From assembly GCA_001972305.1 (NCBI GenBank), contig BDDD01000911.1, positions 443,441-507,440 of the forward strand: 64,000 bases of DNA. The letters run 5' to 3'. Shown piece by piece: positions 32,554 to 44,363 of this stretch (position 1 is its first letter; every line of letters starts with the position of its first letter). This stretch comes from Cephalotus follicularis (taxonomy: Eukaryota > Streptophyta > Magnoliopsida > Oxalidales > Cephalotaceae). The position numbers were made by a program, and so were the translations under genes. The notes below the pieces were generated by a model. That model had not been told where the DNA came from. It ran no database searches and worked only from the letters and a program-made list of their open reading frames with translations.

Positions 32554-33765
32554 ATCTCCTACTTGACCCTCAAGCCATGAACTCCTATAGCCTCGACCCA
32601 TCGTCCCACGATGATGCTCTAGAGCCTTGGTGCCCATTGCCTTGGAGAGTGGATCTGCTGTGTTCTCCTTTGAGGAGACCCTCTCTAGATGTATATCTCC
32701 CCTACTAATAATCTCACGGATCAAATGATAGCGCCGCTTGATGTGTTTGGATCGCTCGTGAGACCGCGGTTCCTTGGCTTGTGCTACAACCCCATTATTA
32801 TCACAGTATATTACAACTGGACTAATAATGGATGGAACAACTCCTAGTTCAGTAATGAACATGCGCATCCATACACCCTCCGTGGCCGCATCTGAGGCTG
32901 CTATGTACTCGGCTTCTGTGGTAGAATCTGCAATGGTCCCTTGCTTTCAACTGTGCCAGCTCACAGCTCCACCATTAATTACAAAAACGTACCCAGAGAC
33001 AGATTTGTGATCATCCGGATCACTATCAAAACTGGAGTCTGTAAAGCCCTCCAATTTTAGCTCACTATCTTTTCCATAGATCAAGAACATATCCTGAGTC
33101 CTCCTAAGGTACTTCAGGATTCCCTTGATAACTTCCCAGTGCTTCTTACCAGGATTAGACTGAAAACGACTTGCCATACCCAGGGCCAGTGCGACATCAG
33201 GCCTAGTACATAACATGGCATACATGATCGGCCCTACTGCCAAAGCATAGGGTATCCGACTCATGCGTGCTCTCTCTTCAGATGTTTGAGGAGACATCTT
33301 TCGAGAAAGATGAATTCCTTCACTTATTGGAAATAGGCCTCTCTTGGAATTCTCCATGCTAAACCTCTTCAGCACATTGCTGATGTACTGTCTTTGGGAA
33401 ATCCCAAGCAACCGATTGGATCTATCCCTGTAGATCCTAATACACAGTATATAGGTGGTTTCTCCCAAATATTTCATGGAAATATTCTTAGTTAGCCATA
33501 TCTTTGCAGACTGTAACATCTCTACATCATTCCCAATGAGTAGGATGTCATCTACATATTGCACTAAGAAAGTGATACTAGGTCCTTCTTGCTTTCGATA
33601 AACACAGGGCTCATCTACATTTTTAACGAAGTCAAAAGCTTTGACTGCTTCATCATCACGTAGATTCCAGCTTGGACCGTTCGAGCTTACACACCATGTG
33701 TGGGTACTCGGAAGATGTAAACCCCTCGGGTTGGGACATATAAATATCCTCTTCAAGACGCCCAT
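32548..33765 (-). pseudogene. Copia C RT C-terminal part and RNase H
   Basis: 33765-32947 is open: FLVQYVDDILLIGND holds the intact catalytic YVDD. KYLGETTYIL, FSMENSKRG, PIMYAMLCTRPDVALALG and GYVFVINGGAVSWHS follow. A stop near 32945, then 32868-32548 carries the RNase H end (VWMRMFITELGVV, VIYCDNNGVVAQAKEP, DPLSKAM, WLEGQVGDC), its stop reaching into the LTR by a few bases. This is the best-preserved copia RT in the window. Confidence 0.92.
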
Positions 33766-34822
33766 TTAAGAATGTCGTCTTAACATCCATTTGCCATATC
33801 TCATAATCATAATGAGCGGCTATAGCAAGAAAAATCCTAATGGATTTAAGCATGGAAACAGGTGAGAAAGTTTCAGTATAGTCGACTCCATGTCGTTGCC
33901 TATACCCTTTTGCCACTGATCGAGCTTTATAAGTCTCGATTTTTCCATCTGCATTCATCTTGCTCTTGAAGATCCATTGGCAGCCAATAGGCACTATGCC
34001 TTCGGGTGGTTCAACCAAATTCCAAACTTTGTTGGAATACATGGAATCCATTTCGGATTTCATGGCTCCTAGCCATGCTTCAGATTCAGTGCCTTGCACT
34101 GCCTCTAGATAGCTGGCAGGCTCGTCATCTTCAGTGTCGTTTATCGCATTAGTACCATCAATGAGGAAACCATACCTCTCAGGTGCTAAAGGGATTCTGC
34201 CTGATCTCCTCAAAAGAGGTTTGCCTAACTGTGAACCATTCTCAGCCTGAGATCCAATCTCAGCTGTGTCTATTGAAGGTCTAACCTCCAACTCATCCAT
34301 CTCCTGTGTGGTGTCTACCTGTGGCAACTCCTTGAGTTCCACCTTACTCCCGCTGTTTCCTTCAAGAAGATATTCCTTCTCTAGGAACATAGCATTTCGC
34401 GAAACAAATATCTTTTGTTCGCTAGGGTGGTAGAAATAGTATCCTTTAGTTTCTTTAGGATACCCTGCAAACCTGCAATGGTCCGATCGTGCTTCTAGCT
34501 TATCTGAGTCAAGCCTCTTGACATAAGTCGGACAGCCACAAACCTTCAAATGGCTTAGGCTGGGTTTCCTCCCTAACCATACCTGGTATGGAGTAGAAGG
34601 CACAGATTTTGAAGGAATTTGATTCAAGATATAAGCAGCTGTATCTAGGGCATAACCCCAGAGATAGGTAGGAAGGTCAGTAAAAGACATCATCGATCGA
34701 ACCATGTCTAACAAAGTCCGATTCCTCCGTTCGGATACACCATTATGCTGTGGTGTTCCAGGAGGAGTCCACTGAGATAGAATTCTGTTATCTCTAAGAT
34801 AACCTAGGAATTCAGCTGACAA
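33656..34822 (-). pseudogene. Copia C integrase C-terminal half and RT N-terminal half
   Basis: Open for 388 codons. It holds WTPPGTPQHNGVSERRNRTL with the catalytic Glu intact, YQVWLGRKPSLSHLKVCGCP (the C-terminal integrase region), KGYYFYHPSEQKIFVSRNAM, then RT: MDSMYSNKVWNLVEPPEGI, TFSPVSMLKSIRIFLAIAAH, QMDVKTTFLNG and MSQPEGF. A small deletion removes the IYGLKQAS block near 33680 and shifts frame into the downstream RT piece, so the product would end early. Confidence 0.92.
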
Positions 34823-35613
34823 GTACTCACCACCTTAGTTTGCCTGAAGTATTTTAATCGATTTACCTGTTTGTTTTTGTACTTCAAGTCTAAATTCCTT
34901 AAATTTCTCAAAGGATTCTGACTTGTGTTTCATCAGATACATATAACCATACCTAGATAAATCGTGGGTAAATGTTATAAAGTAGATATAACCACCTCGC
35001 GCACTGACTGACATAGGACCATATACATTAGTATGGACTAAGCCCAGTAAGTCCATGGCCCTTTCTTCTTGACCAGAGAAAGGTGATTTGGTCATCTTTC
35101 CCAATAAACAGGATTCACAAGTTGGATAGGACTCTAAGTCCTGGATATCAAGGAGATCATCCTTAACCAACTGTGATAGCCTAGCATCACTAAGATGACC
35201 AAGTCTACAATGCCAAGTATAGGTTTTATTTAGCTCAGTTTCTCTTTGTCTTTTTTTATTATTACTTTGCTCAATGGACAAGATACTTGATTATGAAGTA
35301 TTTAAGACATATAATCCATTGTTGATAACACCATTACCAACACAAACATTGTTTGAATATATATAACATCCAATGTCTTGGAATTTAAGCTCTAAGCCCA
35401 TACCACATAATTGAGAAACACTTATAATATTCCATACAATATTCATAACAAAATAACAAGGATCCAATGTCAATACATACCCATTACATAAATTCACATC
35501 ACAAATTCCAACAGCTTGAGCAATGATCCTAGATCCATCACCAAGCCTCAAGTCTAGATCTCTAACTCCAAGCTTTCTAAATTTTCTTAGTCCCTGCAAT
35601 GAATTGAAAAGGT
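34823..35613 (-). pseudogene. Copia C protease end, GAG-pre-integrase and integrase start
   Basis: 35599-35291 gives the protease C-terminal part (LDLRLGDGSRI, NIISVSQL). 35281-34835 gives TWHCRLGHLSDARLSQLV and CESCLLGKMTKSPF. The first catalytic Asp is lost (HTNVYGPM for HTDVCGPM) and the second block reads QAN-stop-GGEY for SDRGGEY, so integrase is dead at two of three catalytic positions. Upstream at 35600-35613 (FNSLQGL) the frame stops at copia B LTR sequence: gag, the protease active site and the 5' LTR are missing. Confidence 0.9.
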
Positions 35614-35614
35614 T

Positions 35615-37327
35615 GTAATTCCATGGATCCGAGGAATGATAGGAATAATACCGGGGTGATTCTGATAGTGGATCCGAGGGATGATAGGAATAATACTGGG
35701 GTCATTTTGATAGTCGAGGACTATTAGAGTGGTCGTACCAAAACTGCTGGGATGTTCTAAGAAACTTATAGTCGTACCGGATTCCAACCAGGCTTTCAGG
35801 TCCCATCATGTTTTGGAATCAGTTGACGTGTGTGGGACACATGTCATTTAGTGAAGGAATGACACCTCGGTGGTGTTACTTGGCCAAAGAATATCTATTT
35901 TGTTGGGCTTTATTCATTTCTTAGGAAGTGAAAGCAAGCTGCACCATAAATAAATCACTCCAGGCCGAGGGGTATTTTGATCATTTATGAATTAATAGAA
36001 AATTCATTGAGAGAGTGTGCATTTGAGCATTTAGGTCTAGCCCTAGCTTTTGGTTAGCTTGGCTGAACCCTAATGCCCCATGTGCCTTGTGTAACTAAGT
36101 TACATATTGTTTGGATGCTAAGGAAATTGGTTGGTTGCCAATGTTGGCTTTGTCAACTTACTTAGCCTTTAAGAAACCTAAAACTTGCTTGGGAAGCTCC
36201 ATATGGCCAGCCACTTTTGAAGATAGATGAGTGTGTGTGTATGTGTTATTCTCTCATTGGTTGAAAGAATAAAGTGTGTGGGGAATTTTTTTACTCTTCA
36301 CACAAGCACATGGCATGCACACAAAAGTAAGACAAGTGAATTCATTTTAATTCAACTCAACACATCAAGTCTTCTCTCAACTTCTGTCATCTTCTTGGAT
36401 GACTCTCTCTTTCACTCTTTTTCTTCCATATCCGTGAGCTTCATGTTCATTCTAGGAGTGCAAGAACTTGGTGGTTCTTGAAGAAAGAAGCCAAAGATAT
36501 TCTCCTTTCACCCTTCTGAACAACTTTGATAGTGGAGATACCTCCATATCTCTACCTTCATTGTTTAGAATTTTCTAGGATCTTTGAACCAACAAAAATA
36601 CATTCTTATTAAGCCTTAGACATGCCTATGGGAGAATTATTTGTGAAGGTGGATTTCTTGGAACTCAAAGGAAGGAATTGCCAAAAGTATGGAGGAGTAA
36701 GGCTTTAGGTAAGCAACTTTCCATTTCATCTTTTTACTTCTTGGTGAAGTGGTGTGTGTGTTGGTGCTAGGGCTTTGACAAGCCCTAAACCTTGTGAATT
36801 ATTGCAGGTTGTTATGTTATTGATGTGTGGCCGAAACCATAGCTCATTCCAAGTGGGAATGATATCTTTAGGGTTAGGGTATATGATATGTGTTAAGGTG
36901 GAGCTTGAATTTTGGTTTGTGTTGAATGCTAATTCCTTTTAGCAATATGGACGAATTTGAAGAGGAATTTCTCATGCTCCAATACTATCCTAGCATTTTT
37001 AATGTGTTTTTAAACCCTTATGGTTAGGCCTCTAGGGTTAGAGTCATGGTGGAAATGAATGAGGGTATTGTGTGCACCCTAATTCCAATTTTGGTCGCTA
37101 GCCGATTTTAGGGTTTGTGTAACCCTACTCCACCTGCACTTTCCCTTGCTTGGAACCTGCCTTGGTGACTTTTAATAGTCCAATTAGTGATACTTGGACT
37201 TAATTGGGACATTTTATGGCATAGGTTATGGGTGATTCCTTTGCAGAAATCAAAAATTTAAAATTACTCACCCTAAACCCTAAATGCTTGAAATGCATTT
37301 CTTCCACTGCCTTCTCAATTTCCAACA
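35615..37327 (+). mobile_element. 5' LTR of copia B, left-truncated
   Basis: It matches 51766-53433 throughout, for example 'ggtgttacttggccaaagaa' in both, and ends TTTCCAACA before the primer site. It has an extra tandem copy of a 45 bp unit at the left. Open frames inside it (such as around 36227) are shared by both LTR copies but recognised as nothing. Confidence 0.9.
35626..35716 (+). repeat. 45 bp tandem duplication in copia B 5' LTR
   Basis: The unit GGATCCGAGGAATGATAGGA... (about 45 bp) occurs twice in a row; the 3' LTR has it once (51777-51825). It therefore arose after insertion. Confidence 0.85.
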
Positions 37328-37329
37328 AG

Positions 37330-37341
37330 TGGTATCAGAGA
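37330..37341 (+). other. Primer-binding site of copia B (tRNA-iMet)
   Basis: TGGTATCAGAGA two bases after the LTR end matches the initiator-Met tRNA complement at 11 of 12 bases (TGGTATCAGAGC). It fixes the LTR end at 37327. Confidence 0.93.
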
Positions 37342-39560
37342 CTATAATTGGCATTAATTGTTCCATATTTATATGTCTACTGCATGGCAAGGGGAATTTT
37401 TCCCTTGGCCAAAAATTGACCCCAAACCCTAAAGTGAACAGTTGAGAAATTGGAGATTCAGGATGATGGCATTCCGAATTGAATTTTTCTGTTTATGTTG
37501 AACTTGTGTGGTAGGACTAGTTCAATGGACTGTATGATGAACATAAGAAAACTAGATTGAGTGTTTATGATGCAATGGAGCATTCAAGCATCCCAGTGTA
37601 GTGCTCAGGATTTCAAACGGACCTAAATTAGTCATCGAACGAGAGGTTCAAAGTGCCCTAAAATCTATTTTTAAACAGCTGGAATGTGCTGATTTCCGCA
37701 CAGATTTTCTGCACTTATTTGAGTGCAGTGTATCTGACGGTGATCATAATAGTTTATTATAATGGTTAGTGGAAGTTTGAGTGTCAGAATTCTATGATGA
37801 GTGTCCGGCATTGTATGCTATGACACTTGCAGTTTCTGCAGCACCTTATTGAAAATTTCCAAAATAATGAATTATATTATTAATATAATTTTCCGGAAAG
37901 CTTATGGAAAGCTTATGATAGTTTTTTCGGTGCGGTTTTCGCACTGTAAACTAATGGAACTAATATTTAAGGGATAGGCACTGATCAGATGGTTTAGACA
38001 TAGATTTGGAAACGATACAATGTAATGTGTCACCAAAATATTGCATTAATATATTGATTAAAAATATTCATTATTTTTTTTTCAATGCATTATTTCTCAC
38101 TTTAAATTCATGGTCGGTCCACGAATTTGATGTAGTTGGAAACTACATATGGGTATACCATATTTTCATTTATCTAGTGGGAGTCGGGTTTTAAAATTGG
38201 TGTTAATTACCAAAATGCCACTAAGCATTTATTTTGTAACGTGATTATTCATTAAATGTAACGTGTATATTTTTTGAATTTCTTATGCATGCTGGTAGAC
38301 TAGGGACTAGACCTAGCTTCTAAATTTCTTCTGTGGATGGAATTTAAATGCTTTATCGTCATGGATATTCATTTGGTCTTTAATAAGGTTGCCTACGCGC
38401 GCCATAATTTTTCTTGTTCAGTATTCTTAGTGTGTAAAATAATTTACTTCTTCCGCATTTATTGTATTCTTATTTTTATAGATACCAAGGTTGTATTTTT
38501 TTTTAATTTGAATTCAATGGAGCATGAAGAAGAGATCAAGAAAGAGTCAAGACCAAGGGAAGATCATGCATGGTGTAATGTGTAATAAACTAGAGTTTAA
38601 ATTTCGTATCACATGGGAGACCTGGTGGTCACGTTTGGCACACGTGATCACATAGATAAGTTAAGTCCCCAGTCAAGCCATTTTCTAGGCTGCATGAGAT
38701 GGATGAAATTTTATTTTTTCCAATCACGACCAAGCATAAATAATCCATTTTCAAATGGGTTTTGAAGATAAAAATTATCTAATAACGGTTATGGCTAATT
38801 AACAAAATGTGAGACTTAAAATTCCTCCAAACTTGAAATAATAAGTCCATAAGCGATGTGAGCACTTGGGTGCTCCGCCGTTGGCCTTCCACCCATTCAT
38901 TTACTAGAATGGATATATTGGGGATAGCACTACCCCAGCAGAGGTCCCCCGTATGACCATTGCTACTAAATTTCAGTACTAGGGTAGCATTGGGAGGAAA
39001 TAACTAAGTTTTGGCATTCTGCCCAGCCTCCTGGTGGATATCAAAACTAGTTTATTTCTTTGAGGGCTGTGGCTATGGACTTATACTGAGTTCATACTAT
39101 TAGCACTGCCAAAGTGGTGGATTGTTTGGGTTGGGAGGCCGAATGATGTATCGGATCTTACATTTCAAGGGCGACGCCCAAATGAAAATCGGCCTTTAAA
39201 GCCCACCTATTTGGTATTACGGTTTGTCTAACCCCAGCGGAGACCATAATATGCGAAATAGATTTCGATCCCTACTAGGAAGCGGGGCTTCCGAATTCCA
39301 CATCTGGAGGTGTGGCATACGATTAAAATAGTGGGATGAGCCATAATTACTGAAGACCAAGAGTTATGGTAATAACATAGAATTGAATAATCTGCTAAAT
39401 AAACTCTTTTGTTTCCTCTTATAGATTGCTAGAATCATATATCTGTGATTTCAAACAATAGCAGTTCGCACGACTATTGCACAAATTCTTGAAATAAATC
39501 AAGCTCGATGATCCAAATTTTCTTGACAGGCAGCGTAATTTACTATAAAAACTTACGAGC
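37342..39560 (+). other. Leader of copia B, non-coding
   Basis: 2.2 kb between the primer site and gag without a recognisable gene. Two related C-rich pieces, 'accccagcagaggtcccc' near 38932 and 'accccagcggagaccata' near 39230, may correspond to the repeated C-rich leader motif of copia A. Short open frames at 38006 and 38337 have no recognisable motif. Confidence 0.6.
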
Positions 39561-39685
39561 ATGAAACTCGGTCATGTGATGACTGAGACTACCCCAATAC
39601 TGGGAGCACATCCAGTAGAGATAAACAAGGCCAATATGGCCGAGTGTTTAGACGATGACCATAAAACGTTTTGCTTAGCGATTAC
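39561..39685 (+). pseudogene. Copia B gag, N-terminal piece
   Basis: It starts MKLGHVMTETTPILGAHPVE and reaches FCLAIT at the insertion point. Removing the nested element makes the frame continue GMVPQL at 47905, so this is the gag split by the insertion. The start ATG is plausible but the usual copia signature (LEKNQLIG) is not present here. Confidence 0.7.
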
Positions 39686-41397
39686 TAATAAGCATAAAAA
39701 TGTGTTATTTTAATGATTTATTTATTATATTTTTATGCTTGGAATAGTCTACTGTGGTGGTGTTTATTTTATTTTCAGGTATTTTTTCATTATTGCGGAA
39801 TAAAAGAAAATGGAGCTAAAACACAACTTTTTGAGTTAAAGTGGTTTGAAGACAACGATCGGTTAAAGAGTGCACCCACTTAAGTGAGAGAAGTCAAAAT
39901 TTAAGGTTTAGAAGATGTTGAATATTGGACTCATTTTGTTCATAAAATTATTTAGAGCACTTTTAGTTCTTGGACCGATTTATTCTGAAGATCCGATGAA
40001 GAGATATCACAAGAAAATCAACGTTTAACCATTTGAATCATAGCCACATGTTGCCATCTGCTTTGCCCAAGCTTCCACGCGTTGTCATCGGTAGAATAAG
40101 CCCAGCATCCATGAGTACAAGAGGACCATGCAATGCAACCAGCCGCAATTCACCTGCCATGCATGCAAGGAATTAGCAATCCATGCGCACCATGCATTTC
40201 AACATTAGCAGCCCATGAAGCCATCCATTCCAATCAACCCACCATGCACATCATGCAACCATCAAGCCGCAATTCAATATGATGATACAAGCCCAACAGC
40301 AACACGCCAGCAGCCATACGCCCAACCCATGCATCACCCATCCATGCGCCAAAGACCCATGTAGCGCCATATACATTCAGCGCCTGTGTCAAATAAGGAA
40401 AAAAATTCATGCAAGCGCCACACGTTTTAATTTATGCTTTAGGTTAGATTGGTTATGCATATATATCATAAAGAGGTAGACAATTGAGAGTAGACAGTAC
40501 GAAAACGCAAGAAGATTTCTGCTGTGTGGAGAGGCTTTGGCCGAAGGAGAAAGAAAAGAGGAAGGCGACTGATCATGGAGAATTTATTGAAGATTATTGC
40601 AGCTGTTATCATTGTCATGCTCGACTAAGTTTCTCTAATCTCTAGATGTAGATGAACCCATGTTATATATATATATTTCAGTTTTTGTATCAAGTTTTAT
40701 TGCATGTTTATGAGACAGTTTTTCTTGTTAATGTAGTGACAACATTGATGAGAAGAATTTTTAATATATAAAATCTGTTTTGATGATTTATTGTTAGTAG
40801 ATTTATTTCATCTATATCATGCAATACTTTTTTATGTGATTGAACCAATGACATCCTTTAACCAATCAATATTTTGAGAGTATCAAGGTGTGACAGGATA
40901 GGTTGTATCTAGGCTAAATCACTAGTTTGCTGTGTTAATCAAAGACAACCTTTAACCAATCAACCTTTTGAGAGTATCAAGGTTTGATAGGATAGGTTGT
41001 ACCTAGGTTAATTCGGTAATTTTCTGTGCTAAACTGAAACTTGTGCCATGAATTTGAATATATAAATCCATGCGGGGATTCTCACACTACGGGATTGCTG
41101 TTTCATATTATTTTTCTTATTTATTTATTTTGTTAGTTCACGTTAGATATTTAATTTGAATTGTTTAGTTTTTTTTCGTTAAATTAGTTTAATCCAAAAC
41201 CAATCCTTTTTTCAATTCATTTTATTTGCATTATTAACTTAGATTAAATTAATTTCGTATTCGTTATTTTTGTTTAGTTGCATCCAAAGTTTATTTTTAT
41301 AGCATCTCCTTTCAGCTCTTCATGGGAACGATCCCTACTTCCACTTGCTAAATTGTTAGATTAGGGTAATTTTGATTCGGCCTAACGACACCCATCA
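39686..41397 (+). repeat. 5' LTR of the Athila-like element, 1712 bp
   Basis: It begins TAATAAGCAT (TG changed to TA; the 3' LTR has TGATAAGCAT) and ends ACACCCATCA. A TATA-like stretch (catatatatcataaag near 40456) may be the promoter. A 94 bp-period direct repeat lies at 40855-41020 ('cctttaaccaatcaa' at 40855 and 40949); in the 3' LTR the first unit has lost about 25 bp near 47377. Confidence 0.93.
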
Positions 41398-41403
41398 AAA
41401 TTT

Positions 41404-41421
41404 TGGCGCCATTGCCGGGGA
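41404..41421 (+). other. Primer-binding site of the Athila-like element (tRNA-Asp)
   Basis: TGGCGCCATTGCCGGGGA, six bases after the LTR, is one mismatch from the complement of the plant Asp tRNA 3' end (TGGCGCCGTTGCCGGGGA), the usual primer site of Athila/Tat elements. Confidence 0.92.
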
Positions 41422-41514
41422 GCGTAGTGAGTGTCATAAAAATAGCTTAGGGACCTTAGTTATTCAAAAAAAAAAAACCTTAAGAAAATTTCTTTTTTCA
41501 CTGTAGATAGATGC

Positions 41515-42840
41515 ATGCTAGGTCGCCGATCATTAGATGCCGAAGTAGTTACTTGTGACCTAGAGATTGAAAGAACTTTAGCTGCCACTAGAGCAAACAC
41601 CAGAATGGGTGAAAATCATGACGCACAACCAAGACGACCCTTAATCGAACATTTTACCCCACGTGCATATACCACTGCTTCATGCATTAGGGTGCCTGTT
41701 GTCCAAGCCGCTCAATATGAGATTAAGTCCAGTATTATTCAGATGATACCATACTTTTATGGACTTGCCAATGAGGAGCCGTACAAGCATTTGGTTGAAT
41801 TTATTGAGATTTGCTCCACGTTTAAAATTCAGAATTTGTCGGAGGATGCCCTTAAGTTAATCTTATTTCCATTCTCATTGAAAGATAGGGCTAAACAATG
41901 GTTACATTTCTTAGACTCTGTAATCATCACCACGTGAGCACAATTACAACAAGAGTTCCTCAAGAAATATTTTCCCATAGGCTAAACCAACCAGATAAGA
42001 CGAGCTCTCACTTGCTTTTCGCAACAAGATAGTGAGCAGTTCCATGAATCATGGGAAAGATTAAAGGATCTCATCAGAAAATGTCCCCATCATGCCGTTC
42101 CTAAATGCAGTTAGTCCAATGCTTCTATGATGGACTGACCGCACAAAATAGACAGATGGTGGATGCTTCTTGTGGAGGTGCATTCATGAATAAAAGTGAG
42201 GACGAGGCTTGGAAATTATTTGAGTCCCTCAGCGAGAACTCTTTGCAACATTTATCATTCAGAGTAAAGTCTTCAGCAACGGGTATTCAAAAGAAAAGAG
42301 GTATATACGAAGTGAGCCAATTTGATGTTATCAAGGCTAAGGTGGACATCCTATCTCAGAAATTAGATAAAGTGCTAACTATAGGAACGCTTCCTAAGCA
42401 ATCCACTCATAATTCCATGGCACAAGAGTCTTGCACTTTATGTGCCAGCCCAACACATTACATGAGTGATTGCTCGCTTGCTGTGCATTATCCGGATTGT
42501 ATTCAAGAACAACCACAAGCAATACAAGGATTCCAATGACCGAAAAATGATCCATATTCCAACACGTATAACCCGGGATGGAGGAATCACCCCAATTTCA
42601 GTTGGAAGGAACCCAATACCAGCCAAAATACCCCGTATAGGCAAAATAATTCTTTTCCTTATCAGAATGCCTATCGGGATATACCGCAATCTAATTTTCC
42701 ACCACATCAAACACCAATGGCAAATGAAGATCAAATGGATATTTGCGTTAGATGGGATCAATAAGAATAGCCAAAAATATGATCAGATCATTCACTCCCA
42801 TACCCAATCCATCTGCAAATTGGAAACAGAAATAGGATAG
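41515..42840 (+). pseudogene. Athila-like gag
   Basis: 41515-41937 reads NEEPYKHLVEFIEICSTFK and LKDRAKQWLHFLDS, the conserved Gag core. A TGA (probably TGG) ends it. QEFLKKYFPIG and SWERLKDLIRKCPHH follow, then a frameshift near 42105. 42105-42539 carries CFYDGLTAQNRQMVDASCGG, a CX2CX4HX4C knuckle (CTLCASPTHYMSDC) and, after a stop, YNPGWRNHPNFSW, a hallmark of this family. It would package the element RNA. Confidence 0.92.
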
Positions 42841-42849
42841 CTAGCCGAT

Positions 42850-43777
42850 ATGATGAGGAAGAAAGAAGAAGGCTACATGCCCAGTCAAGTGGTAGGCAGT
42901 CCGAGAAATCAGGCTGGACAGTGTTCCTACGTAGAACAAGCCCAAGCAATTACTACCTTGAGAAGTGGTCGAGCAATCGAAGGAACGCAAGAAACTATCT
43001 CAAATCCTAATCCTATTCATGAAAAGAATCCTGAAGAGAGTGTATCCTCCAAGAGTGATGAGAAAGAGACCGTTGGCCAATCTGAAATGGAAGTCACTAA
43101 AGCATCCACGTCTAAAGAAAGTGAACAAAAGGGGAAGGAAAAAGACATTTCCTTTGCAACACCTAAAGCACCTTTCCCCGAGTGTTTGCGATCTCCGTCT
43201 TTAGTTCCTCCGTTTGGTAAAAAGTTAGCAAGAATGGACGAGATGGTGGAACTGTTCAACCAAGTCCAAATCAACCTTCCTCTCTTAGATGCGATACTCC
43301 AAGTTCCAACTTATGCCAAGTTCTTAAAGGACTTATGCACCACGAAGCGTAAGCTAAAAACGTACCTTCCAAAAGTGTTCCATCTCACAGAGCAGGTGAG
43401 CACAGTGCTTTCCAACAAGTTGCCACCTAAACTAAAAGATCCTGGAGCTCCTCTGATATCGTGTAAGATTGGAAATGTACTCATAGATAGAGCACTTTTG
43501 GATTTAGGGGTCAGCGTTAACATCCTCCCAACTCAGTTTACGATCATTTCGGATTTGGAGAATTGAAACCCGCTGAGTTAACCCTTCAACTTGCTGATAG
43601 ATCTTTGAAAATTCTGAAGAGATTCATTGAGGACGTTTTGGTGAAAGTGGATGAGCTTTATTTTCCAGTGGATTTCCTTGTGCTTGATATGGAAACACAT
43701 GCGAATGGGAAGGCACAATCAATTATCTTAGGTCGTCCTTTCTTAGCAACAACAAATGCATGCATAAATTGTTGATC
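42850..43777 (+). pseudogene. Athila-like linker and protease
   Basis: The 238-codon frame holds AITTLRSGRAIEG, a charged Ser/Glu/Lys-rich linker, FNQVQINLPLLDAILQVPTY, AKFLKDLCTTKRKLK and the protease start LPPKLKDPGAPLISCKIGN, with ALLDLGVSVNILP as active-site block (DLG form). A one-base shift near 43545 leads into 43563-43775: GELKPAELTLQLADRSLK, IEDVLVKVDELYFPVDFLVL and IILGRPFLATTNA. The family order is normal up to here. Confidence 0.92.
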
Positions 43778-43784
43778 TGGAGCC

Positions 43785-44342
43785 ATGGACATATCGTTTG
43801 GTAATAAGAAGTTAAGACTGAACATCTTCATTGCAGCCCTAGGACCTCAAGGTGAGGACATTTGTTTGGCCATAGATAGTATAAATAGGACATATCCTTG
43901 GAGTTTTGTTGACCATGATTGTGAGGCAGACTATGACACTGTTGAGATTAAGGCCCTATTGGATTCTCCTTTGATACCCTCGACTCCTGATAGGATTGAC
44001 ACACAGTAGTTGAAAAATGAAGCAGAGTTAGCATGGCTAGAAAATAAGCTCAATGAGCCAACATCAGATAGCGAATGGGATCATCAATCCCACTACACTC
44101 ATAAAATTGCCACACCTGACCAAACGTCCTTTGACATAGAGTTTTATAGCAACTTCATTGAATGCTTGAAGGAAATAGAGGTTGAGGAAGCAATTCAACA
44201 GGAATTTTTGAAGTGGCTAGATAATGGGTTTATTGAATCCATCTCGGATAGGGAATGCAAATTTGATGAAATCATCAGTGACTGTATGAGGGAATTTGAG
44301 GAGATTGAAAAAGGAGATTTCTTTGAGGTGTTAGGACCATAA
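43785..44342 (+). pseudogene. Athila-like post-protease acidic region
   Basis: 43785-44009 begins MDISFGNKKLRLNIFIAALG, the block after protease in Athila/Tat pol. A TAG at 44007 separates it from a same-frame stretch rich in Glu, Asp and Ile (NEAELAWLENKLNEP, FLKWLDNGFIESI) ending at 44342. In autonomous relatives this spacer leads to RT; here no RT motif follows. Confidence 0.75.
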
Positions 44343-44363
44343 CCATTAGAATCAGAGGGTCCA

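Noticed and set aside
42438-42840. Both-strand frames over the Athila-like gag end
   Set aside because: Shadows of the decayed gag frame, which carries the NPGWRNHPNFSW motif.
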